Positions 9,651-17,656 of a stretch of DNA of 62,267 nucleotides are shown here, piece after piece. Below the pieces are notes generated by a model. It was not told where the DNA came from and searched no databases. It saw only the letters and a program-made list of their open reading frames with translations. This DNA is from Pseudoruegeria aquimaris (GTDB lineage Bacteria; Pseudomonadota; Alphaproteobacteria; Rhodobacterales; Rhodobacteraceae), in NCBI RefSeq assembly GCF_900172235.1, contig NZ_FWFQ01000022.1, positions 1 through 62,267 on the forward strand, in the 5' to 3' direction. The translations under genes were made by a program, and so were the position numbers. Each line of letters opens with the position of its first letter. Position 1 is the first letter of the stretch.

Positions 9651-10375
9651 TTCCGGTTTCCTTTCTGACGCGGCAGTTTAGAGCCGTTTTCCCTTTCCGC
9701 GTTGATCTGGCTCAAGTCCTTGAGCTGCGGACTTTCTTTCCCGCCACGCTTCCACGCAAGCCACAGCAGCGGCGCCCCGGTCAGCAGACCCAGGCCGATC
9801 ACGGCCAGCCCGGCGCCGCGGGCCTCGGCCCCGGCAATCTCGCCGCCCAGATGGGCAAGGACAAAGCTGGCCGGCAGGATTCCCGCCAGGGTCGCCACCG
9901 CGAAACGCCACAGGTGCAGGCGGGTCAGCCCGGCGGCATAGCTGATCATGTCGAAGGACACGAACGGCATCAGACGGCTGGTGAACACCGTCACCATCAA
10001 CACGTTCTGCGAGCCCAGCAATCCCATGTCCAGTCTTTCTCCAAACCACTTGCGCAGGGCGTCATGCCCCAGCCAGCGCGCGATGAGGAACGCGATCAGC
10101 GCCCCGAGTTCCGCCCCGATGGCCACCAGAACGGTGCCCAGCCCGTGCCCATAGGCCGCCCCGGCCGCAACGGCGATGGGGGCGCTGGGGATCGGGCTGG
10201 CGACGACCGCGGCCATCATCAGGCCGATCACCAGCAGCGGTCCGAACAGCCCCGCCCGCGCCACCCATTCGGCGACGGTTTCGCGCGTCAGGGCAAAGGG
10301 GGCGGCCCCGGAAAACCACAGCCACGCCGCCACGGTCAGGGCGGCCATCGCGGCCAGCATCAGAACCGCTCGCAT
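9647..10375 (-). CDS. TVP38/TMEM64 (VTT/DedA-like) membrane protein
   Basis: 242 residues, about six predicted helices. Family signatures: a re-entrant segment near SPIPSAPIAVAAGAAYG (~60-74) and FTSRLMPFVSFDMISYAAG (~131-149), matching the VTT domain (formerly SNARE-associated). The C-terminal tail is charged. Known relatives act as lipid scramblases or half-transporters; the bacterial substrate is uncertain. In metal loci such proteins are often listed with mercury or copper genes, without a firm role. Coupled by ATGA to the exported protein downstream. Confidence 0.75.
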   Translation of the reverse strand: MRAVLMLAAMAALTVAAWLWFSGAAPFALTRETVAEWVARAGLFGPLLVIGLMMAAVVASPIPSAPIAVAAGAAYGHGLGTVLVAIGAELGALIAFLIARWLGHDALRKWFGERLDMGLLGSQNVLMVTVFTSRLMPFVSFDMISYAAGLTRLHLWRFAVATLAGILPASFVLAHLGGEIAGAEARGAGLAVIGLGLLTGAPLLWLAWKRGGKESPQLKDLSQINAERENGSKLPRQKGNRK

Positions 10376-10415
10376 CCGGTTCGGCCAGGTCTTCAGCGCA
10401 CGCCCTCCTTTCGTG

Positions 10416-10802
10416 TCAGATCGCCTCGATCACTTCGCGCAGCATCTCGCGCACCTGCCCGGCCACGACCTTGAGCTCGGCATTGTCGATCGCCTGCATC
10501 GAGGCGACCGGGTCGATCGCGCTGACCTCGACGTCAGGGCCGATCTGCCGCAGGATCACGTTGCAGGGCAGCATGGCGCCCACGCGTGGCTCGATCCCGA
10601 TCGCCTGATAGGCCATGTGCGGGTTGCAGGCGCCCAGAATGCGATACGGCTCCATCTCGGCGCCGATCTTCTTTTTCATCGTCGCACTGACATCGATCTC
10701 GGTCAGCACGCCGAACCCCTTGTCGGACAGCGCCGCGCGCACGCGCGGGTCCAGGCTGTCGACGTCGGAGTTTTCGATCACGCGGGTCAGGGTATAGCCC
10801 AT
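10416..10802 (-). CDS. DUF302 family protein
   Basis: 128 residues, no signal peptide. Typical DUF302 features: N-terminal SDKGFGVLTEIDVSATMKKK, then YRILGACNPHMAYQAIG (~53-69) and LPCNVILRQ (~78-86). DUF302 proteins are frequent beside copper and cytochrome genes; biochemical function is unknown. It lies between a 35-residue membrane peptide and the VTT gene. Confidence 0.75.
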   Translation of the reverse strand: MGYTLTRVIENSDVDSLDPRVRAALSDKGFGVLTEIDVSATMKKKIGAEMEPYRILGACNPHMAYQAIGIEPRVGAMLPCNVILRQIGPDVEVSAIDPVASMQAIDNAELKVVAGQVREMLREVIEAI

Positions 10803-10817
10803 GTCTCTGCCTCCGGC

Positions 10818-10925
10818 TTACTTGGCGATGTATTTGATCAGCGCGATGATCGCCAGGACGACCAGCAGCCCGATCAGGAACATCCAGACATATCCGAACC
10901 CCATTCCGGCACCATAACCCATCAT
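10818..10925 (-). CDS. 35-residue membrane peptide
   Basis: The protein begins with tandem Met codons, then a Gly-rich segment (GYGAGMGFGY) and one helix (VWMFLIGLLVVLAIIAL) ending in KYIAK. The ATG at 10923-10925 has an excellent AAGGAGG ribosome-binding site 7 bases upstream (minus strand), and the stop lies 15 bases before the DUF302 start. Similar Gly/Met-rich short peptides are common in copper loci. Function unknown. Confidence 0.6.
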   Translation of the reverse strand: MMGYGAGMGFGYVWMFLIGLLVVLAIIALIKYIAK

Positions 10926-10988
10926 TTTGCAATCCTCCTTGTGGCGGGCGGCGGAACCGGGCCGACCGGCCCGGCCCCACGGCCTACA

Positions 10989-11606
10989 TCAGTTGTCAGC
11001 CTGTTCCTCGGCCGCGTCGTCGGCGGGCGCGGGCTTGGGCGGTTTCATGCCATGCTTGCGCGCCATCTGCTTGGCGCCCTTCTCGATCTCGCCTGGCGTC
11101 ACGGCACCGTCACCATCGGCGTCGAATTGCTGGAACCGGTCCACCATGGTTTCGCGGATCATGCTGGAATGCAGCGCCTCGAATTCTTCGATCGACAGGT
11201 TGCCGTCGCCGTCTGCGTCATGGGCCTGCATCCGGGCCTTGAGGCCTTCGGTGATCTCGGCCTGGCTCAGGCGGCCATCCTCGTCGGCGTCCAGAACGGC
11301 AAGCCAGTTATCGCCCTTCATGCCGTGGCCATGCATGCCGCCCATCATACCCTGGCCGTGCATCTTCATCATCATCTGCATCATGCCGGCGTGGTCGCCC
11401 ATCATGCCACCACCCATCTTTCCCGGCATCATCCCACCCGGTTGGCCCTGCATCATGCCACCCTGCTGGCCCTGCATCATGCCCTGTTGACCCTGCATCA
11501 TGCCGCCCTGCTGGCCTGCATTGCCATGCTGACCTGCGGCCAATGCCGGCAAAGCCAATGCGGTTGCGGCCAGAACCCCTGCGACCAGAGCAAACTTGCG
11601 TTTCAT
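10989..11606 (-). CDS. Exported EF-hand protein with Met/Gln/Gly-rich repeats
   Basis: 205 residues with a signal peptide (MKRKFALVAGVLAATALALP). Residues ~25-100 are a low-complexity tract of GMMQGQQG-type repeats and MMG/HGxGM clusters, a plausible soft-metal (Cu+) binding region. The C-terminal half carries three EF-hand loops (DADEDGRLSQAE, DADGDGNLSIEE, DADGDGAVTPGE). The ATG at 11604-11606 is chosen because it directly precedes the signal peptide. The gene diverges from the two-component pair at 11780 and may be its target. Periplasmic metal buffering is an inference. Confidence 0.75.
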   Translation of the reverse strand: MKRKFALVAGVLAATALALPALAAGQHGNAGQQGGMMQGQQGMMQGQQGGMMQGQPGGMMPGKMGGGMMGDHAGMMQMMMKMHGQGMMGGMHGHGMKGDNWLAVLDADEDGRLSQAEITEGLKARMQAHDADGDGNLSIEEFEALHSSMIRETMVDRFQQFDADGDGAVTPGEIEKGAKQMARKHGMKPPKPAPADDAAEEQADN

Positions 11607-11779
11607 GACTTTTACCTCGCGGTTGTTTCGTTTCGATACCAAGCATATGGCTGCCGGAACCCGCACTACCACCCCCCTGCCCCGGCCGTTTTGTATCGGT
11701 TTGTCGCAAACGGCCCGCCTGATATAAAGCGTTACAAAAAAGCCGGGAATTGCCCGACGGGCAGTCTTATGATCGCACC
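11607..11779. promoter_or_regulatory. Divergent intergenic region between the EF-hand gene and the response regulator
   Basis: 173 bp without coding potential. It contains a perfect inverted repeat GTTTGTCGCAAAC (11699-11711) and an AT-rich stretch (gatataaagcgttaca, about 11721-11736) that could hold a -10 for the two-component operon. Likely holds both promoters. No CueR-type dyad is present. Confidence 0.4.
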
Positions 11780-12505
11780 ATGACCGAGATTCCGCACATC
11801 CTTGTCGTCGATGACCACCGCGAGATCCGCGACGCGGTGAGCCGCTATCTGGAAAAGAACGGCCTGCGCGCAACCGCCGCCCGCGACGCCGTCGAGATGG
11901 ATGCCAAGCTGGCTGCCGGGCGCTTCGACCTGATCGTCCTGGACATCATGATGCCGGGCGAGGACGGGTTGTCGGTCTGCCGTCGCCTGTCCGCTGCGGG
12001 CGGGCCGCCGATCCTGATGCTGACCGCCCTGGGCGAGGAGACCGACCGCATCGTCGGGCTGGAGATCGGCGCCGACGACTACCTGCCCAAGCCGTTCAAC
12101 CCGCGCGAGCTTCTGGCGCGGATCAAGGCCATCCTGCGCCGCACCGACACCACCGAAGCGACGCCGGGCGAACTGGCCGGAAAACGGGTCGCTTTCGGAG
12201 ACTGGGTGCTGGATGCCGACAACCGCCGGCTGACCTCGGCCGATGGCGCGGTCGAGACCCTGACGACCGCCGATTTCCGGCTATTGACTGCCTTTCTGCA
12301 GCGGCCCCGCGTGGTGCTTTCGCGCGACGAGCTGCTGGACCTCACCGCCGGGCGCAGCCCGCACCTGTTCGACCGCACCATCGACAACCAGGTCAGCCGC
12401 CTGCGCCGCAAGATCGAAGCCGACCCATCCAGGCCCAAACTCATCACCACCGTCCGGGGCGGCGGCTATTGCCTGTCGGCCGACGTGCGCGAGCTGGCCG
12501 GATGA
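11780..12505 (+). CDS. OmpR-family response regulator
   Basis: 241 residues. Receiver domain with acidic pair D11-D12, phospho-acceptor Asp55 (LIVLDIMMPGEDG) and the conserved Lys in DDYLPKPFNPREL. The C-terminal winged helix has LLTAFLQRPRVVLSRDELLD and DNQVSRLRRKIE. The ATG at 11780 is chosen over an upstream in-frame ATG because MTEIPHILVVDD is the natural receiver start. The stop overlaps the kinase ATG. By context it may sense copper or envelope stress (CusR/CopR-like), which the sequence alone does not prove. Confidence 0.92.
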   Translation: MTEIPHILVVDDHREIRDAVSRYLEKNGLRATAARDAVEMDAKLAAGRFDLIVLDIMMPGEDGLSVCRRLSAAGGPPILMLTALGEETDRIVGLEIGADDYLPKPFNPRELLARIKAILRRTDTTEATPGELAGKRVAFGDWVLDADNRRLTSADGAVETLTTADFRLLTAFLQRPRVVLSRDELLDLTAGRSPHLFDRTIDNQVSRLRRKIEADPSRPKLITTVRGGGYCLSADVRELAG

Positions 12506-13899
12506 CGGCCTTTGTCACAAGCCTGCGCGGCCAGCTGATCCTGCTGATCATGGCGGCCCTGGCCGCGGCGCAGCTGGTCAGCCTGTGGCTGTTCGTGGAC
12601 GAGCGCGCGATGGCCGTGCACATGGCGCTGGGGCTGGAAACCGCCGGGCGCGCCGCCAATATCGCGCGGCTGATCGAAGAGGCCCCGCCCGAGCTGCACG
12701 ACTCGATTCTGCGCGCGGCCAGTTCGCCGCTGGTGCAGTTCAGCCTGACGGACGCGCCGCGGGTCGATCACACCGGCCACCATGCCGGCGGCGTGGTCGA
12801 GGGCACGATCCGCGGCATGCTGCCCGACCGCGAGGATCGCCAGATCCGGGTCGAGCTGCACGAGTTCTCGCCCGACATGCTGCCACTCGAGGGCATCCCC
12901 CGGACGATGGCCGAGATGTACAGGGCGATGATGCGCGACCAGATCTCGGCCGTGGAAATGCAGCTGTCGATCGCGCTGGCGGGTGGCCAGTGGCTGAACG
13001 TCGATACGCGGTTCCACAATCCGCCGCTGCAATGGCCCTGGCTGTCCTTTGTCAGTTTCGGCCTGACCGCCGCGCTGATCCTGGTGACGGTCGTCTGGTT
13101 CCTGCTGACGGGTCTGACCCGTCCGCTGCGCCGCCTGTCGCGCGCCGCCGACCGGTTCGGCCGCGGCGAAGAGGTCGAAGAACTTGCCGCCACCGGCCCG
13201 ACCGAGGTGCGAGACCTGACCGAGGCCTTCAACCGCATGCGCGACCGCCTGACCCGCTATGTGGCCGACCGCACCCGCCTGTTGGGGGCGCTGGGGCACG
13301 ACCTGCGCTCGCCGCTGACCGGATTGCGGGTGCGCGCCGAACTGGTCGAGGATGACGAGACCCGCGAACACCTGATCGAGACCATCGAGGAGATGCAGGA
13401 GATGGTCGACTCGACCCTGTCCTTCGCCAAGGGCGTGGCCACGCGGGAACCCTCGGTCGAGGTTCCTTTGGGGGATTTCACGGCCGAGATCGCCGACGAA
13501 CTCTCTCGCGCCGGCAACAGCATCGCCGTGACGGTCGAGGACAACCGCCTTGTGACCGTCCGACCGATGCTGTTGAAGCGCGCCCTGCGCAACGTGATCG
13601 AGAACGCCTGCCGCTATGGCGCGCGGGCCGAGGTGACGGTCACCCGCGCCGGGGCGGATGCGGAGATCCGGGTCCGCGACCACGGCCCCGGCATCCCCGA
13701 GGACATGCTGGACGCGGTGTTCGACCCCTTCGTGCGGCTGGAAACCTCGCGCTCGCGCGAGACCGGCGGCACCGGGCTGGGCCTGTCGATCGCCCGCACC
13801 GTCATCCAGTCGCATGGCGGCGACATCGTGTTGGAAAACGCCAGCGAAGGCGGGCTGTGCGCCACGATCACCATCCCGGCCACGCTGGCAGACGCCTGA
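12502..13899 (+). CDS. Sensor histidine kinase
   Basis: 465 residues. First membrane helix ~9-31, periplasmic domain ~32-178, second helix ~181-203, HAMP ~204-255, then the H-box with His266 (LGHDLRSPLTG), N-box (NVIENACRYG), G1 (DHGPGIPE) and G2 (GGTGLGLSI). The periplasmic domain contains DHTGHHAGG (~89-97), clustered histidines that could bind metal. Coupled to the response regulator by ATGA. The C-terminus ends 36 bases before a CueR-type promoter. Confidence 0.92.
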   Translation: MTAFVTSLRGQLILLIMAALAAAQLVSLWLFVDERAMAVHMALGLETAGRAANIARLIEEAPPELHDSILRAASSPLVQFSLTDAPRVDHTGHHAGGVVEGTIRGMLPDREDRQIRVELHEFSPDMLPLEGIPRTMAEMYRAMMRDQISAVEMQLSIALAGGQWLNVDTRFHNPPLQWPWLSFVSFGLTAALILVTVVWFLLTGLTRPLRRLSRAADRFGRGEEVEELAATGPTEVRDLTEAFNRMRDRLTRYVADRTRLLGALGHDLRSPLTGLRVRAELVEDDETREHLIETIEEMQEMVDSTLSFAKGVATREPSVEVPLGDFTAEIADELSRAGNSIAVTVEDNRLVTVRPMLLKRALRNVIENACRYGARAEVTVTRAGADAEIRVRDHGPGIPEDMLDAVFDPFVRLETSRSRETGGTGLGLSIARTVIQSHGGDIVLENASEGGLCATITIPATLADA

Positions 13900-13935
13900 C
13901 GCCTGCCAACCGCACGCGGCGCGATAGATTCCCGC

Positions 13936-13966
13936 TTGACCTTCCAGTGCTGGAATACTTTAGCCA
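13936..13966 (+). promoter_or_regulatory. CueR-type promoter/operator for the CopZ-like gene
   Basis: -35 TTGACC (13936-13941), 19-bp spacer (13942-13960), -10 TAGCCA (13961-13966). Dyad TTCCAGTGCTGGAA at 13942-13955. Same layout as the copA site. The downstream ATG at 13995 has the ribosome-binding site GAGGAG. Confidence 0.83.
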
Positions 13967-13994
13967 GCGCCGAAGACCCGAGGAGATCACCCCG

Positions 13995-14192
13995 ATGACG
14001 ATTCTGAACGTTCCCGACATGAGCTGCGGCCATTGCAAGGCCGCGATCGAAAAGGCCGTTGGCGGCGTCGATGCCGCGGCGCGGCTGGAATTCGACATGG
14101 ACACGCGCACCGTCAGCGTCGAAAGCAGCGCCCCGCTCGACACCATCCTCGCCGCGCTCAAGGCCGAGGGCTACGAGGCCACCACCGCCTGA
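13995..14192 (+). CDS. copZ: Heavy-metal-associated domain protein (CopZ-like chaperone)
   Basis: 65 residues forming a single HMA domain. Metal motif MSCGHCKAAIEKAV with Cys11 and Cys14, followed by the beta-alpha-beta pattern expected for Atx1/CopZ. Cytoplasmic Cu(I) chaperone that would hand copper to CopA or CueR. The ATG at 13995 follows GAGGAG. Monocistronic between its own CueR-type promoter and a hairpin. A mercury-type HMA is less likely given the operator. Confidence 0.85.
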   Translation: MTILNVPDMSCGHCKAAIEKAVGGVDAAARLEFDMDTRTVSVESSAPLDTILAALKAEGYEATTA

Positions 14193-14194
14193 CG

Positions 14195-14230
14195 GGCGGG
14201 GGCGCTCCGACATCGTGGAGTGACCGCCCC
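14195..14230 (+). terminator. GC-rich hairpin after copZ
   Basis: Outer arms GGGCGG (14195-14200) and CCGCCC (14225-14230) enclose a second stem CGCTCC/GGAGTG. There is no T-tract, so it may be a transcript-stabilising structure or a weak terminator. Confidence 0.4.
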
Positions 14231-14307
14231 AGAGGCCCCGACGGCTGTGGTGGTGATCTCGCGACAGACGGTCCCCATCATTGCATGAGGGCCGTCAATA
14301 AGCATTT

Positions 14308-14322
14308 CACATTTGGAATGTG
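14308..14322. promoter_or_regulatory. Inverted repeat upstream of the methyltransferase
   Basis: Perfect dyad CACATT-TGG-AATGTG, 45 bases before the methyltransferase ATG, in AT-richer sequence than its surroundings. Possible operator; the cognate regulator is unknown. Confidence 0.4.
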
Positions 14323-14366
14323 AGCGCATATCACTCTCGCCAAACTGAATTGGGGAGAGCGCCGGC

Positions 14367-14987
14367 ATGACAGCCGACAGAAAAACACACTGGGACATCG
14401 TCTATGGCGAGAAGTCCGAGGCCCAGCTGAGCTGGCATCAGGATGACCCGGCGGTCTCGCTTGACCTGATCGGGCTGGCCGGCGTGACCGCGGAGTCATC
14501 GGTCATCGACATCGGCGGCGGAACTTCGCGCCTTGCGGGCGCCCTGCTGGAGAAGGGGCTGCGCGACGTGACGGTCCTCGATCTGTCGCAGGTCGCGCTG
14601 GATGCGGCCCGCGACCGGTTGGGGCCGGCCGGCGACTCGGTGACATGGATCGCCGCGGACATCACCCAATGGACCCCCGATCGCCAATACGACCTGTGGC
14701 ACGACCGGGCCGTGTTCCACTTTCTTGTCGATGCGACCGAGCGCGCGGCCTATCTGGAGCGGCTCGCGCAAGGGGTGGCCATCGGAGGCCATGCGATCAT
14801 TGCCACCTTTGCCCCGGACGGGCCCGAGACCTGCAGCGGCCTGCCGGTCGCCCGATACAGCCCGGGCGACCTTGCCGCGCTTCTTCAAGACAGGTTCGAT
14901 CTCGTGACGCACCGCCACCATCTGCACCAGACCCCGTGGGGCAAGGGCCAGCCCTTCCAGTTCAGCCTGTTCTGCCGGTTCCGTTGA
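14367..14987 (+). CDS. Class I SAM-dependent methyltransferase
   Basis: 206 residues. SAM motif I VIDIGGGTSRLAGALLEKG (~46-64), motif II VTVLDLSQVALDAAR and a downstream WHDRAVFHFL segment typical of the small thiopurine/metalloid-type methyltransferases (Methyltransf_25-like). Substrate unknown. The ATG at 14367 is preceded by GGGGAGAG. Codon use matches its neighbours. Confidence 0.8.
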   Translation: MTADRKTHWDIVYGEKSEAQLSWHQDDPAVSLDLIGLAGVTAESSVIDIGGGTSRLAGALLEKGLRDVTVLDLSQVALDAARDRLGPAGDSVTWIAADITQWTPDRQYDLWHDRAVFHFLVDATERAAYLERLAQGVAIGGHAIIATFAPDGPETCSGLPVARYSPGDLAALLQDRFDLVTHRHHLHQTPWGKGQPFQFSLFCRFR

Positions 14988-14998
14988 AACCGCGCCGG

Positions 14999-15017
14999 AA
15001 ACGGATCATAACCGTTT
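14999..15017. terminator. Hairpin between convergent genes
   Basis: AAACGG (14999-15004) pairs with CCGTTT (15012-15017) around a 7-base loop, in the 50-bp gap between the methyltransferase and the DsbA-like gene. Possible bidirectional terminator, weak because no long T-run follows. Confidence 0.3.
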
Positions 15018-15037
15018 GGTGAACCGGCCCCATCGCC

Positions 15038-15766
15038 TCACTTCGCCTCGCGAGCCACGCCGATCAGGCGCTTCAGTTCGTCCTCGGGGATCAGGCCCGG
15101 GGCCAGCGCGTCGCCGATCACGAAGGACGGTGTGCCGCTGAATCCCAGCTGCTCGGCCAAGCTCATCGAGATCTGGATATGGGTCTCGACCTCGGGCGCC
15201 TGCATGTCGGCGCGCAGCTGCGCCTCGTCCATGCCCAGCTCGCGCGCCACCCGCATGACGCTGGCCTCGTTGGCGCGGCCTTTGAGGTCCATCAAGGCCC
15301 AGTGGAACTCCTCGTATTTGCCCTGGTTGCGCGCGGCCAGCGCCGCGCGGGCGGCAAAGACCGAACCTTCACCCAGAATCGGCCACTCTCGGTAGACGAC
15401 GCGCACGTTGCCATCGCCTGCGATGACTCCCTTGACGATCGGCGCCGCACGTTTGCAATACGGGCAGTTGTAGTCGAAGAACTCGACCACCGTCACATCG
15501 CCGTCCGGGTTGCCGATGACCGGCGCGTTCGGGTCGCGCTCCAGCAGGTCGCGCTGCTGGTCCAGCACGTTCCTGACCGCATCGGCCTTGGCCTGCTGGT
15601 CGCGCTGGCGCAGGATCTCGACCGCCTGCATGACGATCTCGGGGTTCTCCAGGATGGCCTCGAGCGCCAGCCGCTTCACATCGTCCTCCGAGAGATCCTC
15701 GGCACTGGCCGCCACCGCGCCCAGCGACATCACCGCCGCCAGAAGGCAGGCAAGAATAGGTTTCAC
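15038..15766 (-). CDS. DsbA-family periplasmic thiol-disulfide protein
   Basis: 242 residues with a signal peptide (MKPILACLLAAVMSLGAVAASA). Helical N-terminal extension (~24-78), then a thioredoxin fold with CPYC at 101-104 (EFFDYNCPYCKRAAP) and cis-Pro region GTPSFVIGD (~212-220). It belongs to the DsbA/BdbD/Com1 group and catalyses periplasmic disulfide exchange. Last gene of the minus-strand run that starts at the L,D-transpeptidase; the upstream cytochrome ends 1 base before its start. Confidence 0.88.
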   Translation of the reverse strand: MKPILACLLAAVMSLGAVAASAEDLSEDDVKRLALEAILENPEIVMQAVEILRQRDQQAKADAVRNVLDQQRDLLERDPNAPVIGNPDGDVTVVEFFDYNCPYCKRAAPIVKGVIAGDGNVRVVYREWPILGEGSVFAARAALAARNQGKYEEFHWALMDLKGRANEASVMRVARELGMDEAQLRADMQAPEVETHIQISMSLAEQLGFSGTPSFVIGDALAPGLIPEDELKRLIGVAREAK

Positions 15767-15767
15767 G

Positions 15768-16250
15768 TCAGTTTCCTTTCATTTGCTCGGCCAGGGTGCG
15801 TTGCCGCTGAAGCTCCCGTTCGCGCTCGGGCCAGGTGGACTTGATGAAGGCAAGGATATCCCGGATTTCCGCATCGGTCAGGCTGTCGCCGAACCCGGGC
15901 ATGCCGCTTTTCACCCCGGTCACGCCCATGCGTTTCAGCGTCTCGGCGCCGCCCAGTTTGGTGTAGTCGAACAGCATCCCGTCGCCGTGATGCCAGGTGT
16001 GGCCGGTGCGGTCATGCGGCGGCGCGGGCAGCACGCCGTCCGGGCCGGGGCTGCGCCAGTCGGGCTGGCCTTCAAGCTCGGCCCCGTGGCACGAGGCGCA
16101 GTTCTCGGCATAAAGCACCGCGCCGCGCGCCGTATCCGCCGCCTCCGGCATAGGGGTATCGCCGTTGCCCGACAGCACCAGCGTGGCGCCGGCCACGGCC
16201 AGTACCGCGATCCCTGCCACGGCCACCCATTTCATCGGCAGGCCCGCCAT
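15768..16250 (-). CDS. Membrane-anchored cytochrome c (one haem)
   Basis: 160 residues. N-terminal anchor/signal helix (VAVAGIAVLAVAGATLVLS), then a class I cytochrome c domain: CASCH (~50-54), GMLFDYTKLGG, and an axial Met candidate in KSGMPGFGDSLTD. The start at 16250 is chosen because that ATG overlaps the multicopper oxidase stop by one base (TGATG). Probable electron-transfer partner in the same operon. Confidence 0.85.
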   Translation of the reverse strand: MAGLPMKWVAVAGIAVLAVAGATLVLSGNGDTPMPEAADTARGAVLYAENCASCHGAELEGQPDWRSPGPDGVLPAPPHDRTGHTWHHGDGMLFDYTKLGGAETLKRMGVTGVKSGMPGFGDSLTDAEIRDILAFIKSTWPERERELQRQRTLAEQMKGN

Positions 16251-17623
16251 CACGTCACCCTGATCCATGTCTTCATCCCCGCCGCCTGATGCGACAGCAT
16301 GTGGCAATGCAGCAGCCAGTCGCCGGGATTGTCCGCCACGAAGGCGATCTCGCGCGTCTCGTCGGCATTCACCAGGATCGTGTCGCGCAGGGGCCCGAGC
16401 CCGCCACCAGGCAGGACCTCGCGGAAATGGGTGCCGTGCAGGTGCATCGCGTGCGGGAACGCCGTGTCATTGCGCATCGGGATGCGCAGCACCTCGCCAC
16501 GCGACAGGCTGGCCAGCGGTTCCTCCGGCAGGCCGGCCACGCCGTTGAAGGTCCAGATCTGGCCCTCCTCCACCAGTTCGCGCGCGCTCAGAAGCCGGCC
16601 CAGATAGGTGCCCTGGCGCAGGCCACCCATGGCGCCGCCCTCCATCCTCAGGGGCACCGCCCGCGCCTGCGCGAAGTCGCCGATGGCGGGAACCGGGTTG
16701 GGCGGCAGCGCCTGTATCTCCCCGCGCGGCACCGAGGCCCCCTGCCCCGTCACCGGCAGCTCGGCCAGGACAAAGGCCCCGTCGCGCTGGTGCAGCAGGA
16801 TCTGCGCCGCCTCGCCCGGCCCGGCGGTGACATCGACGATCAGGTCGGCGCGCTCGGCCGGGCCGAACACCAGCATGTCGAAGGGCTGCGGCTGCTCGAC
16901 CGGCATGCCGTCGCGCGCCACCAGCCGGCCCTCGAGCCCGTTCAGCGACACCGCCATGATCCGGTCGGTCGCGACATTGAGCAGGCGCAGCCGCAGGCGC
17001 TGGTGGCGCAGCAGCCCCGGCGGCGACGGCAACAGCCGCGCGTGAACGTAGTTGCCCATGCGGCCGGCATGGGTCCAGTCGTGCATGGCGCCGAAGTCCT
17101 CGGTGATCTGCGCCTGCTGGCTTAGCCGCCAGTCGTCCAGCAGAACCGTGATGTCGTGATCCACCTCGGGCGGCTCGGCCTCGTCGACGACGACGACGCC
17201 ATAGAGGCCCCGCGCCACCTGCTCGGTGGACTGGTTGTGCGAGTGATACCAGTAGGTGCCGGCATCCTTCAGCGGCAATTCGTAAAGGAACGCGCCGCCG
17301 GTCGGCACCGCTTCCTGCGTCAGGCCGGGCACCCCGTCCATGCCATTGGGCACGCGCAGCCCATGCCAGTGGATCGCCGTCGGCTGCGGCAAGGCGTTCA
17401 CCAGCTTGCGGGATACGGTCTCGCCCTGCCGCGCCCGGATCAGCGGGCCGGGCACGCCCCCGTCATAACCCCAGATTTCCGTTTCCGGGTAATCTCCCGG
17501 AACCACCCGGGCCGTACCGGCCCGGGCTTCGATGATCCGGGGGGCGGTTGCCGCCCCTCCGGTTTTCGGCCAGACGGTCAGCGCCGCGGCGCCCGCCATG
17601 AATTGCCTGCGAACCAGTTTCAT
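16250..17623 (-). CDS. Multicopper oxidase (periplasmic, Tat-exported)
   Basis: 457 residues. Tat-like leader (RRQFMAGAAALTVW), then cupredoxin domains with all four copper motifs: HWHGL (~83), WYHSHNQ (~125), HAMHLHGTHF (~393) and HCHMLSHQAAGM (~437-448, type 1/3 sites). It oxidises Cu(I) or organic substrates with O2, comparable to CueO/CopA oxidases but without a long Met-rich insert. Same operon as four cytochromes c and two thiol enzymes, so cuprous oxidase function is the best inference. Confidence 0.9.
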   Translation of the reverse strand: MKLVRRQFMAGAAALTVWPKTGGAATAPRIIEARAGTARVVPGDYPETEIWGYDGGVPGPLIRARQGETVSRKLVNALPQPTAIHWHGLRVPNGMDGVPGLTQEAVPTGGAFLYELPLKDAGTYWYHSHNQSTEQVARGLYGVVVVDEAEPPEVDHDITVLLDDWRLSQQAQITEDFGAMHDWTHAGRMGNYVHARLLPSPPGLLRHQRLRLRLLNVATDRIMAVSLNGLEGRLVARDGMPVEQPQPFDMLVFGPAERADLIVDVTAGPGEAAQILLHQRDGAFVLAELPVTGQGASVPRGEIQALPPNPVPAIGDFAQARAVPLRMEGGAMGGLRQGTYLGRLLSARELVEEGQIWTFNGVAGLPEEPLASLSRGEVLRIPMRNDTAFPHAMHLHGTHFREVLPGGGLGPLRDTILVNADETREIAFVADNPGDWLLHCHMLSHQAAGMKTWIRVT

Positions 17624-17656
17624 CGCCGCTTCCTTTCATATGCGGGCACCTCCGGC

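Noticed and set aside
11395..11530. Short tandem repeats considered as a CRISPR array
   Set aside because: The repeats are contiguous, of unequal length and encode the GMMQGQQG protein repeat; there are no spacers.
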